Below the pieces are notes generated by a model. The model made no database searches, was not told where the DNA came from, and saw only the letters and a program-made list of their open reading frames with translations. Below, in pieces: positions 33,457-40,327 of a stretch of DNA of 64,000 nt; position 1 is the stretch's first letter, and every line of letters starts with the position of its first letter. Origin of the DNA: Micrococcales bacterium (GTDB lineage: Bacteria > Actinomycetota > Actinomycetes > Actinomycetales > Dermatophilaceae); assembly GCA_021287075.1 (NCBI GenBank), contig JAJTBD010000004.1:140575-204574 (forward strand). Direction: 5' to 3'. A program made the position numbers and the translations under genes.

Positions 33457-33583
33457 GTTCTGTCAACTATGACACCGAACCGCCCGCACGGCCAGCGGAA
33501 TGTGAAATTTCCACTAGTGATTTTGCTGACCGGCTACGGATCGAGTGCCGGCAGGTGGTCTCGGGGGCCGCGCGCTCGCCGCG

Positions 33584-34645
33584 TCAGCCCTGCCTGCGCG
33601 GCATGAGCACCGTGTAGTCGAAGTCGAGCACCACGTTGGGCAGGTACTTGCCATCTTCGCCCTTGTAGGGGAAGTCCGCGCAGGGCAGGTCCTTGGTCGC
33701 GACGGTCCGCACCCGCAGCGCGCCCACGTCGGTGAGGCCGGGGATCTCGATCTTGTCCAGCACCTCCGACCACGCGTGGATGGTGTCGCCGGCGAAGGTC
33801 GGGTTGGCGTGGCTGCCGGCGTTGATCGCCGCGACCATCTGGCCATTGCCCAGTCCGTTGAAGGACAGTGCCCGCGCGAGGCTGATGATGTGGCCGCCAT
33901 AGATCAGCCGCCGGCCGATGCGCGAGTCCTTCTGCGCGAACTGGTTGAAGTGGACCTTGGCGGTGTTCTGGTAGAGGCGCGTGGCGAGCATGTGATCGGA
34001 CTCCTCGATCGTCATGCCGTCGACGTGGTCGATCCGCTCGCCGACCTCGTAGTCCTCCCAGAGGTGCTCGCTGCCGGCGAGCGCGGTGTCATAGGCCTTG
34101 CCCGTGAGGTCGAAGGGCACGACGAGCTCCTCGGCCGGGACTGCCGCGGGCAGTTCGGGCACGCTCGCCTCACCGATCTCCTCGACGGCCTCCCGGCGGT
34201 TGACCATGACCCAGCGGATGTAGTCGAGCACGACCTCGCCGTCCTGGTTGCGGCCGACGGAGCGGACGTAGACATTGCCGTTCTTGCCGCTCGAGTTGGG
34301 CTTGAGCCCGATGACCGTCGAGGTCGTGGTGATCGTGTCGCCGGGGAAGACCGGCACGCCGAAGCGCCCGCCTGCGTAGCCGAGGTTGGCGACGGCGTTG
34401 AGGGAGATGTCTGGCACGGTCTTGCCAAAGACGATGTGGAAGGCGAGCAGGCTGTCGGCCGGCATCCGCTCGAAGCCCATCGACTGGGCGAAGGTGCTCG
34501 CCGAGGTCGCCGCGAAGCGCGGGCCATAGAGCGCGGTGTAGAGCGCGATGTCCCCCTCGGTCACGGTGCGCGGCGTCGCGTGGACGATCTCCTGCCCGAT
34601 CGAGAAGTCCTCGAAGTAGTTGCCCTGGTTTGTCTTGCTCGACAT
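33584..34645 (-). CDS. Mesaconyl-CoA hydratase-like double-hotdog MaoC protein
   Basis: A 353-residue protein of two MaoC/hotdog domains. The sequence closely follows the beta-methylmalyl-CoA dehydratase (mesaconyl-CoA hydratase) of the ethylmalonyl-CoA pathway as I remember it: KTNQGNYFEDFSIGQEIVHA, SLLAFHIVFGKTVPDISLNA, YEVGERIDHVDGMTIEESDH, RLIYGGHIISLARALSFNGL and ALRVRTVATKDLPC. It would hydrate mesaconyl-C1-CoA to beta-methylmalyl-CoA during acetate or C1 assimilation. The start at 34645 has AAGGCGAG upstream and matches the family start. No other ethylmalonyl-CoA pathway gene is in the window. Confidence 0.88.
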   Translation of the reverse strand: MSSKTNQGNYFEDFSIGQEIVHATPRTVTEGDIALYTALYGPRFAATSASTFAQSMGFERMPADSLLAFHIVFGKTVPDISLNAVANLGYAGGRFGVPVFPGDTITTTSTVIGLKPNSSGKNGNVYVRSVGRNQDGEVVLDYIRWVMVNRREAVEEIGEASVPELPAAVPAEELVVPFDLTGKAYDTALAGSEHLWEDYEVGERIDHVDGMTIEESDHMLATRLYQNTAKVHFNQFAQKDSRIGRRLIYGGHIISLARALSFNGLGNGQMVAAINAGSHANPTFAGDTIHAWSEVLDKIEIPGLTDVGALRVRTVATKDLPCADFPYKGEDGKYLPNVVLDFDYTVLMPRRQG

Positions 34646-34773
34646 TGCTCGCCTTTCGTCGCGCGGTCGGTATGCCGCGTGGCACGGTCCGCCCGCATCC
34701 TCCCAAGCGGGCGACCGACGGTGAAGGCGCCGGGGGCGAGGCGTTCGCCACGTTGAGCACCCAGAGCCCCTGA

Positions 34774-34798
34774 TATACACATGCTAGTGTATGTGTAT
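34774..34798. promoter_or_regulatory. Operator/promoter of VapB-type antitoxin gene
   Basis: Inverted arms ATACACAT (34775-34782) and ATGTGTAT (34791-34798) lie across the antitoxin start. TATACA within the left arm is a plausible -10, which would make the transcript nearly leaderless. Binding of the antitoxin dimer here would repress its own operon. Inferred. Confidence 0.5.
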
Positions 34799-35072
34799 GT
34801 CCCTGATGGAGCGTCGACTGCAGCTGCTGCTCGACTCCGACCGCTATGGGCGCATCGCTGCCGAGGCGGAGCGCTCCGGACGGAGCGTGGCGGCGGTGAT
34901 CCGCGAGGCGATCGACTTCCGCTTCCCGGGGCTCGACGACCGGGTGCGAGTGGAGGCGGCTCAGGAGCTGCTTGCCCTGACCGCGACCCCCGCGGAGGCT
35001 GCCGGCGAGGGGCCACGGGAGCTCAAGGAGGCCTTCGAGGCACAGTTCGACGACATCGCGGGCCGGCGATGA
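34797..35072 (+). CDS. Ribbon-helix-helix VapB-type antitoxin
   Basis: A 91-residue CopG/RHH-like antitoxin: MERRLQLLLDSDRYGRIAAE, then SGRSVAAVIREAIDFRFPG forms the second DNA-binding helix, and the acidic C-terminal region (RELKEAFEAQFDDIAG) should wrap the toxin. ATG codons at 34791, 34797 and 34806 are all possible starts. The stop overlaps the PIN toxin gene (ATGA). No clear ribosome-binding site precedes the first two ATGs, consistent with leaderless translation. Confidence 0.8.
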   Translation: MSLMERRLQLLLDSDRYGRIAAEAERSGRSVAAVIREAIDFRFPGLDDRVRVEAAQELLALTATPAEAAGEGPRELKEAFEAQFDDIAGRR

Positions 35073-35476
35073 TCCCGCTGTTCGTCGACCCGTCAGTGCT
35101 CCTGCTTGCCGTCGGGGGTGAGCACCCACTGCGGGAGCCATGTCGCGCGCTGCTCGCCCGCGCCGGCCGAGACGTGCGGCTGCACCTCAGTGTCGAGGGA
35201 GGCCAGGAGTTCCTCTTCCATCGGCTTCGTCGCAGCGACCCAGGCGAGGCCACTCGTCTCTTCGATCTGCTCGACAGGCTGGTGGTGTGGCACGACTTCG
35301 ACGCGGAGGTGCTGCGCTCTGCCGTCGGCCTCGTGCGCAGTGGTCAGGTCCGCGGACGGGACGCCGTGCACGTCGCCACTGCCCGATCAGCCGGGTTCGA
35401 CGCGATCGTGAGCTGCGACAGGGACTTTGACGCCGTCCAGGGTTTCCGCCGGATCGACCCCGCAGACATCCCCTGA
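35069..35476 (+). CDS. PIN-domain VapC-type toxin
   Basis: A 135-residue PIN ribonuclease. Conserved acidic residues lie in IPLFVDPSVLLLAVGGEH (first Asp), in the middle Glu of SVEGGQEFLFHRL, and in VRGRDAVHVATARSAGFD followed by AIVSCDRDFDAV. VapC toxins cleave tRNA or rRNA when not bound by the antitoxin. The start at 35069 overlaps the antitoxin stop (ATGA), which also fixes the reading frame; an in-frame extension upstream runs through the antitoxin gene. Residue order is fully consistent with the family, activity is inferred. Confidence 0.87.
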   Translation: MIPLFVDPSVLLLAVGGEHPLREPCRALLARAGRDVRLHLSVEGGQEFLFHRLRRSDPGEATRLFDLLDRLVVWHDFDAEVLRSAVGLVRSGQVRGRDAVHVATARSAGFDAIVSCDRDFDAVQGFRRIDPADIP

Positions 35477-35554
35477 CGGGGCTTGCCCGGGCTGCCGCCG
35501 TCGGCTCGGCGCAGCTCACTGGCCACGCGGCATACCCACTGCTTGGATGGAAGT

Positions 35555-37021
35555 GTGACCCGTGACAAGGACCCGCTGGACGGAATCGACCTGCCGGAGG
35601 GCCCCGACCGCGCCGACCTAATGGCATTGCTCGACCAGATCACGCAGGGGGCGGGGGTCGGCCCGTTCGCGGCACGACGTAACCGCGAGATCGAGCTCCC
35701 CCACCCGCCGATCCACGCGAGTCTCCTCACGGTGAAGGTCAGCCTCGACGGTGCGAAGCCCCCGATCTGGCGCCGGCTGCGCATCCGCGGCGATCTCACG
35801 CTCGACATGGTCCACGAGTACCTCCAGGCCGCGATGGGCTGGAGCGGCAGTCACCTGCACCACTTCGAGCCAGACCGTGACCCGCGCTCGCCGCGGCACT
35901 TCCTCAACGACTTCGACGTCGAGGAGGGCGAGGAGGGGACCCCCGAGACCGACGCCCGCCTCGACCAGCTGCTGCGGGAGCCCGGCGACAGGCTGCGCTA
36001 CCGCTACGACTTCGGCGACGACTGGGCCCACACGCTCCTCGTCGAGGAAGTGCGTCCCGCATCCGACGATGACCCGCCGGCCGTCTGCGTCAAGGCCGTC
36101 CGCGAGTGCCCACCGGAGGACATCGGCGGCATCTGGGCATGGAACGAGATGGCAGTCCAGGAGGAGGCGGACCTCGACTCGATCAACCTGATGCTCTCCC
36201 TCGTCGGCGCCAACCCCGAGGAGCTCCTGGCGGCGCTGGAGGGCGAGTTCGAGATGCCACCGATGCACCCGGCATACCGCGAAATCGTGGACAAGGCCCA
36301 TCCCTCCGTGGTCCCGGAGCTAGCCACCCTGTTTGCGGCCGCGCTGGAATATGAGGCGCCGAGGAAGGAGGACCTGCTCGCGGCGCTCCATCCCTTCCAG
36401 ACGGTGCTCGACGTCGCGGGCACTGACGGCATCCGGTTGACCAAGGCCAACTGGATGGAACCCGCTGCGTGCGAACGGATCTGGCACGAGTCCGGCCTCG
36501 CATGGGAGATCAGCAAGGGCACCCGCGAGCAGCACACCCCTGGGATGTCGCGGCTGCGACAGGCCACCGTGCGCGCAGGTCTGCTGCGCTCCCACAAGGG
36601 GCGACTCGTCCCCACCAAGCGCGGTCTGGCGGCTGGGCAAGACCCCGAGCTGCTCGCCAAGGCAATTGCTGGGTCGCTGCTTTCGGCCAAGGAGCCGGCC
36701 GACCAGGACGAGCGTGTCCTCGCTGCGCTGGTCGTCGCCTCCGGACTCGAGGTCGACCCGCAGGTCCTTGCCCAGGAGACGACCGAGGGGATGCGGCGGC
36801 ATGTGCGGAAGGAAGCGGTCCTCGACGAGATCGCCCGGCTCATGACCGGCCTCGGCTGGGGGGTCGGGCACGGGCCCGTCCTCCGCATGCATCTGCACGA
36901 GGCCTATGACGTCCTCGGCCTGCTCTCGATGGGAGAGGGCGGGCCCATCCACCTTTCCCAGCTCCCCGGCCCGGGCGGCCGGTTACTTGCCGCCCTCGCC
37001 CTGACCGACGACGACAGCTGA
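35555..37021 (+). CDS. pRiA4b ORF-3/IS1096 TnpR-like protein
   Basis: A 488-residue protein with an N-terminal plasmid pRiA4b ORF-3-like domain: LTVKVSLDGAKPPIWRRLRI, LDMVHEYLQAAMGWSGSHLH, LRYRYDFGDDWAHTLLVEEV, and a later IWAWNEM. This domain also occurs in the TnpR protein of IS1096. The C-terminal half (about residues 250-488) is helical and of unknown function. No transposase or terminal repeats are nearby, so this is likely a stand-alone chromosomal gene rather than part of an insertion sequence. GTG 35555 starts the family-like region. Confidence 0.82.
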   Translation: MTRDKDPLDGIDLPEGPDRADLMALLDQITQGAGVGPFAARRNREIELPHPPIHASLLTVKVSLDGAKPPIWRRLRIRGDLTLDMVHEYLQAAMGWSGSHLHHFEPDRDPRSPRHFLNDFDVEEGEEGTPETDARLDQLLREPGDRLRYRYDFGDDWAHTLLVEEVRPASDDDPPAVCVKAVRECPPEDIGGIWAWNEMAVQEEADLDSINLMLSLVGANPEELLAALEGEFEMPPMHPAYREIVDKAHPSVVPELATLFAAALEYEAPRKEDLLAALHPFQTVLDVAGTDGIRLTKANWMEPAACERIWHESGLAWEISKGTREQHTPGMSRLRQATVRAGLLRSHKGRLVPTKRGLAAGQDPELLAKAIAGSLLSAKEPADQDERVLAALVVASGLEVDPQVLAQETTEGMRRHVRKEAVLDEIARLMTGLGWGVGHGPVLRMHLHEAYDVLGLLSMGEGGPIHLSQLPGPGGRLLAALALTDDDS

Positions 37022-37057
37022 CGCCGCGGGCGTGACACACGCCGACGGGGGCAGCCA

Positions 37058-37150
37058 CCGGCAAGATCGACTATCACCTCAGGGGGAGCGCAGCGTGCGT
37101 GAGCACGCAGCCGCGGCCAGCTGGCCTGTGCTGGTAGTCGATCTTGCCGG
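37058..37150. repeat. Long-armed inverted repeat, family member 3
   Basis: Perfect 16-base arms CCGGCAAGATCGACTA (37058-37073) and its complement (37135-37150) around a 61-base loop rich in short inner palindromes (for example GCGTGCGTGAGCACGC). The left arm and following bases read CGACTATCAC (37068-37077), also present in the left arm of the 30.5-kb element. It lies between convergent genes and may terminate both. Confidence 0.7.
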
Positions 37151-37254
37151 GCCGGGGCACGCCCAGGACACAGCGAGGGGCGCCAACGTGATCGGTGGCG
37201 CCCCTCGTGGGCGGCTCGTGGTGCGAGCTTGTGGGCAGCTTGTGGGCTCAGTGC

Positions 37255-37707
37255 TCAGAACTGGCGCGGGGCCTCGGGGGCGGGGCCCTCAGGGAACTCG
37301 CGACGCGGGGCGGTGGAGCCTCCCGGGGCGTCGAAGCGGGGAGCGGTCGGGTCCTCGGGGGTGTCGCGGCTGGGAGCCGTGGGGGCCTCGTCGTCAAAGC
37401 GCTCGGTCTGGACGGTGTCCTGGGAGAGGTGGCCGGGGCGACCCTCGGCGACCTTGTCGACGCCCTTGGCCGCGGCGTCCTTGGCCTTGACGACCTTGTC
37501 GTGGTACTTGCCGCCGGTCTTCTCGTCGACCTTGGTGGCGGCCTTGTCGAGGGTGGCGCCGATCTTGTCGCGGTTGTTGTGGGCGAGGTCGCCGGCCTTC
37601 TCCTTGGCCTGGTGAGCGGCCACCCCCGCCTGCTTGGCGAGCTTGTCGGCCTTGGTCTGGAGGTCCAGCTCCTCGGCCTTCTTCTTGATCTTGTCGGTGA
37701 ACGACAT
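37255..37707 (-). CDS. MT0933-like antitoxin-type protein
   Basis: A 150-residue, strongly charged protein. The N-terminal part (MSFTDKIKKKAEELDLQTKA, then NRDKIGATLDKAATKVDEKT and GGKYHDKVVKAKDAAAKGVD) matches the MT0933/Rv0909-like antitoxin domain common in actinobacteria. The C-terminal half is Pro/Asp-rich and disordered. GGAGGG is seven bases before the ATG. No partner toxin gene is adjacent, so whether it neutralises a toxin is doubtful; the family is abundant as orphan small proteins. Confidence 0.85.
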   Translation of the reverse strand: MSFTDKIKKKAEELDLQTKADKLAKQAGVAAHQAKEKAGDLAHNNRDKIGATLDKAATKVDEKTGGKYHDKVVKAKDAAAKGVDKVAEGRPGHLSQDTVQTERFDDEAPTAPSRDTPEDPTAPRFDAPGGSTAPRREFPEGPAPEAPRQF

Positions 37708-37853
37708 CGCGGCACCCTCCTTGTGGGTCTGTGCTGTGCCGACCATGCAACTTGCAGGTCAGCGGACTTGTTCCAACCCAACCCCAACGAGCCCCGCGGC
37801 GCAACGGGCCCAATCGCGCGCACGCGGCATACCGGCCGTGCCACGCTGGGCGC

Positions 37854-38834
37854 GTGACCACGAGCACGCCGCCCACGCCCCCGCGCACCCAGCCGCCGAG
37901 TCAGCGGGTCCTGCTCGAGGACCTGCACCGCCCGGAGCCCCGGCCGTGGGTCCAACTGCTGCTCGGTGTCGTGCTGCTGCTCATCGCCAACACGGTGATG
38001 GGCGTCGTGGCGGGCATCGTCAACGTGATCGCCCACGGGATGCCCACCCAGCCCGACGGCAGCATCCAGGTCGGGGGCGGATGGTTCATGCAGGCTCCCG
38101 GGCTGCCGGTCGGCCTGCTGGCCGAGGCGGCCGTGGCCTATCTGCTGTATCGGGTCTTCGTCAAAGGGGCCGCGGAGCGGCCGGTCTATGAGCTCGGCGG
38201 GCCGGGGGCGCTGCGCGAGCTCGGCGCCGGCCTGCTGGTCGGCACGGCACTGATGACGCTGATCGTCGCGGTCCTCGGCGCGCTCGGGGTCTATCGGATC
38301 ACCGATGTCGGCTGGGATGCGGGCATCCTGACCGGCCTGGCCATCGGCATCGGGCCGGGTGTGGCGGAGGAGCTGGCCTTCCGCGGCTTCTTCCTGCGGG
38401 TCCTCGACAAGCTCATCGGCACGTGGGGCGCGATCGCCCTGACCTCGCTCGTCTTCGGGCTGCTCCACATCAGCAACCCCGACGCCACCCTCTTTGGCGC
38501 CTTCGCCATCGCGGCCGAGGCGGGGCTGCTGCTGGGCGGTGCTTATCTGCTCACCCGGCGCGTGTGGCTGGCCATCGGCCTGCACACGGCGTGGAACGCC
38601 ACCCAGAGCGCGCTCTTTGGCATCGACGTCTCCGGCGCGGGCACCGGGCGCGGCCTCTTTGCCTCCGAGCTCAGCGGCAACCCGCTGGTCTCCGGCGGCG
38701 AGATGGGCGCCGAGGCCTCGGTCGTCGCCCTCGTGATCGGCACCGCCGCGGGTCTGGCCATGATCTGGCTCGCCCACCGCGCCGGCCACGTCCTCCCCCG
38801 CCGCCAGCGCCAGACCCAACGCCCCTTGGCCTAA
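37854..38834 (+). CDS. CPBP-family intramembrane metalloprotease
   Basis: A 326-residue polytopic membrane protein of the CAAX-protease/bacteriocin-processing group. The three metal-site motifs are GPGVAEELAFRGFFLRVLDK (EExxxR), LTSLVFGLLHISNP (FxxxH) and LAIGLHTAWNATQSALFG (HxxxN/D). Eight or so membrane segments surround them. Such proteases act on prenylated or signal-like substrates in the membrane; the substrate is not identifiable. GTG at 37854 is the chosen start. Convergent with nothing; it is divergent from the MT0933-like gene. Confidence 0.9.
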   Translation: MTTSTPPTPPRTQPPSQRVLLEDLHRPEPRPWVQLLLGVVLLLIANTVMGVVAGIVNVIAHGMPTQPDGSIQVGGGWFMQAPGLPVGLLAEAAVAYLLYRVFVKGAAERPVYELGGPGALRELGAGLLVGTALMTLIVAVLGALGVYRITDVGWDAGILTGLAIGIGPGVAEELAFRGFFLRVLDKLIGTWGAIALTSLVFGLLHISNPDATLFGAFAIAAEAGLLLGGAYLLTRRVWLAIGLHTAWNATQSALFGIDVSGAGTGRGLFASELSGNPLVSGGEMGAEASVVALVIGTAAGLAMIWLAHRAGHVLPRRQRQTQRPLA

Positions 38835-38953
38835 GGCCCCCTGAGGTGTGACCGGGGGCACAACTAAGGCGCGGGATACGACATCCGCCCGATCTGCCGT
38901 GCTGCCTCAGCTCGCGACCGTGGAGACATCCACTTCACGCGAAGGAGCACACG
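38835..38953. promoter_or_regulatory. Upstream region of AEMDWRY copy 2 with motifs shared with 16.2 kb
   Basis: CCTAAGG (38830-38836), CTGAGGT (38841-38847), GGGCAC (38856-38861) and CTAAGGCG (38864-38871) occur here before the small gene. The same words occur upstream of the copy at 16303, with GGGCAC again a few bases before TAAGGCG. The gene also has the same AAGGAGCAC ribosome-binding site. This indicates a common promoter/operator for the two small genes. Confidence 0.5.
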
Positions 38954-39163
38954 ATGAGCATCTACGGCACGCCCGAGTTCGTCCGGGCCGAGATGGACTG
39001 GCGGTATGCCGCCGCCGGCGTCCCAGCCCCAACCCGCCCCGGCCTCGCGCGGAGGCTGCGGGCTCAGCTCGCCGGCAGGTGGGAGTCGAGCCAGCCGATG
39101 AGGTCGTCGACGACCTCATCGCGGTTGGTCTCGTTGAACAGCTCGTGGCGCGCCCCGGGATAG
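38954..39163 (+). CDS. AEMDWRY small protein, copy 2
   Basis: A 69-residue reading frame beginning MSIYGTPEFVRAEMDWRYAA, parallel to MNPYSDPTFIHAEMDWRYSH at 16303. Seventeen bases over the core are identical. A basic segment follows (RPGLARRLRAQLAGRW). The last 100 bases overlap the end of the lipase gene on the other strand, so the true C-terminus may be shorter or the end has been overwritten. The AAGGAGCAC ribosome-binding site and shared upstream words support a real gene. Unlike copy 1 it is not followed by a regulator gene. Confidence 0.65.
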   Translation: MSIYGTPEFVRAEMDWRYAAAGVPAPTRPGLARRLRAQLAGRWESSQPMRSSTTSSRLVSLNSSWRAPG

Positions 39164-39996
39164 AGCCACATCGACACGTCCTCGACGCCGGCCTTCTGGT
39201 ACTGCGCGAGGACGCCCTTGACGCCCTCGCCGCCCTTGCCGCCGACGGGGTCGGCGTCGCCCGAGATGAGCAGGATCGGCAGGTCCTTGCGGACCCGGGC
39301 GACGTTCTCGTCCTTGGCGATCCGCTGCGTCCCGTCGAGCATGTCGGCGAACAGCCGCGAACTCGACACCTGGCCGCACAGCTCATCGGCGATGTAGCCG
39401 TCGACCTCGGCGGTGTCCCGCGAGAGCCAGTCGAAGTCGGTGCGAGCCGGGGTGAAGGCCGCGTTGAACTGGCCGAAGGTCAGCTTATTCATGATCTGGC
39501 TCGGCTTGCGGCCGCCACGGACCCGACCTTCCACGAGGGCGATCGCTCGACCCACCTTGGCGATCGGGCCGGGGTCACCGGCGGTGCCGGACAGGACCAG
39601 GCCGGTGATGCCGTCGGAGCCGTCGATGACCAGGGTGCGCGCCATGAGCGAGCCCATGCTGTGGCCGAGGAGGAAGAAGGGCAGCCCCGGCCGCTCCCCC
39701 TGCGCCGTGGCCATCACCGAGCGGATGTCGTCGACAGCCACGTCCCAGCCGTCGCTGTCGGCGAAGTGGCCGAACGTGCCGGCCTGCGCGGCGGGGCCGT
39801 GCCCGCGGTGGTCGTGGGCATAGACGGCATACCCCGCATCGGTCAACCGCTCCGCGAGCCGGCCATAGCGCTCACTGTGCTCGGCCATCCCGTGCGCGAC
39901 CTGCACGACCGCCTTGGGCTCGCCATCGGGCAGCCAGCGCCGCATCGCCAGCCGCATGCCGTCGCTGGTCTGGTGGGTCTCGGTGGTGCTGCGCAT
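39064..39996 (-). CDS. Alpha/beta hydrolase, monoacylglycerol lipase type
   Basis: A 310-residue serine hydrolase of the monoglyceride lipase/lysophospholipase group. The oxyanion region VVQVAHGMAEHSERYGRL, the nucleophile elbow FFLLGHSMGSLMARTL (GHSMG), the catalytic Asp in LLISGDADPVGGKG and the His in YPGARHELFNETN are all present. It probably hydrolyses monoacylglycerols or related esters in the cytoplasm. The 3' end overlaps the convergent small AEMDWRY gene by 100 bases. Confidence 0.92.
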   Translation of the reverse strand: MRSTTETHQTSDGMRLAMRRWLPDGEPKAVVQVAHGMAEHSERYGRLAERLTDAGYAVYAHDHRGHGPAAQAGTFGHFADSDGWDVAVDDIRSVMATAQGERPGLPFFLLGHSMGSLMARTLVIDGSDGITGLVLSGTAGDPGPIAKVGRAIALVEGRVRGGRKPSQIMNKLTFGQFNAAFTPARTDFDWLSRDTAEVDGYIADELCGQVSSSRLFADMLDGTQRIAKDENVARVRKDLPILLISGDADPVGGKGGEGVKGVLAQYQKAGVEDVSMWLYPGARHELFNETNRDEVVDDLIGWLDSHLPAS

Positions 39997-40094
39997 CGTC
40001 TTGCTCCGCTTCTCGCCGGTCGATCAAGGGGTATGCCGCGTGCTCGCCGCAGCGTAGCCGCGTCGGGTGGGCTATGGGGAGGGCCCGCGCAGGC

Positions 40095-40132
40095 AGGGGT
40101 ATGCCGCGGGCGCGCGCCCGCGGCATACCCCT
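40095..40132. repeat. 38-bp perfect palindrome built from GTATGCC words
   Basis: AGGGGTATGCCGCGGG followed by CGCGCG and CCCGCGGCATACCCCT: a perfect palindrome between the lipase gene start and the end of the 56-aa gene. Probably a terminator for the SQR-like operon reading leftward, made of two head-to-head copies of the over-represented heptamer. Confidence 0.7.
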
Positions 40133-40152
40133 TGCTTGTCGGGTGGCCCGGC

Positions 40153-40323
40153 TCAGTGGTCGTCGTGGCCCTTGAGCACCATCATCGCGAGGCGGCCGTT
40201 GAACTCGGCGAACTTCACGAGCTGGAGGGGGATGTTGCGCCGCCAGCGCAGTGAGGCCTTGGTCGGGACTGGTGCGTCCTTGTAGGCCGTGATGACCGGG
40301 GAGGTCTTGGCAGGTTCGCTCAT
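40153..40323 (-). CDS. 56-aa conserved-context protein after SQR-like flavoprotein
   Basis: A 56-residue protein, MSEPAKTSPVITAYKDAPVP then TKASLRWRRNIPLQLVKFAE and FNGRLAMMVLKGHDDH. It starts only four bases after the stop of the flavoprotein gene, on the same strand, so it is the second gene of that operon. There is an amphipathic/hydrophobic stretch IPLQLVKFAEFNGRLAMMVL near the end that might touch the membrane, and a terminal HDDH that might bind metal. No family is recognised. Its coupling suggests a subunit or anchor for the flavoprotein. Confidence 0.72.
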   Translation of the reverse strand: MSEPAKTSPVITAYKDAPVPTKASLRWRRNIPLQLVKFAEFNGRLAMMVLKGHDDH

Positions 40324-40327
40324 GTCG

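Noticed and set aside
35555..37021. Insertion sequence
   Set aside because: TnpR-like domain only; no transposase, terminal inverted repeats or target duplication within the surrounding sequence.
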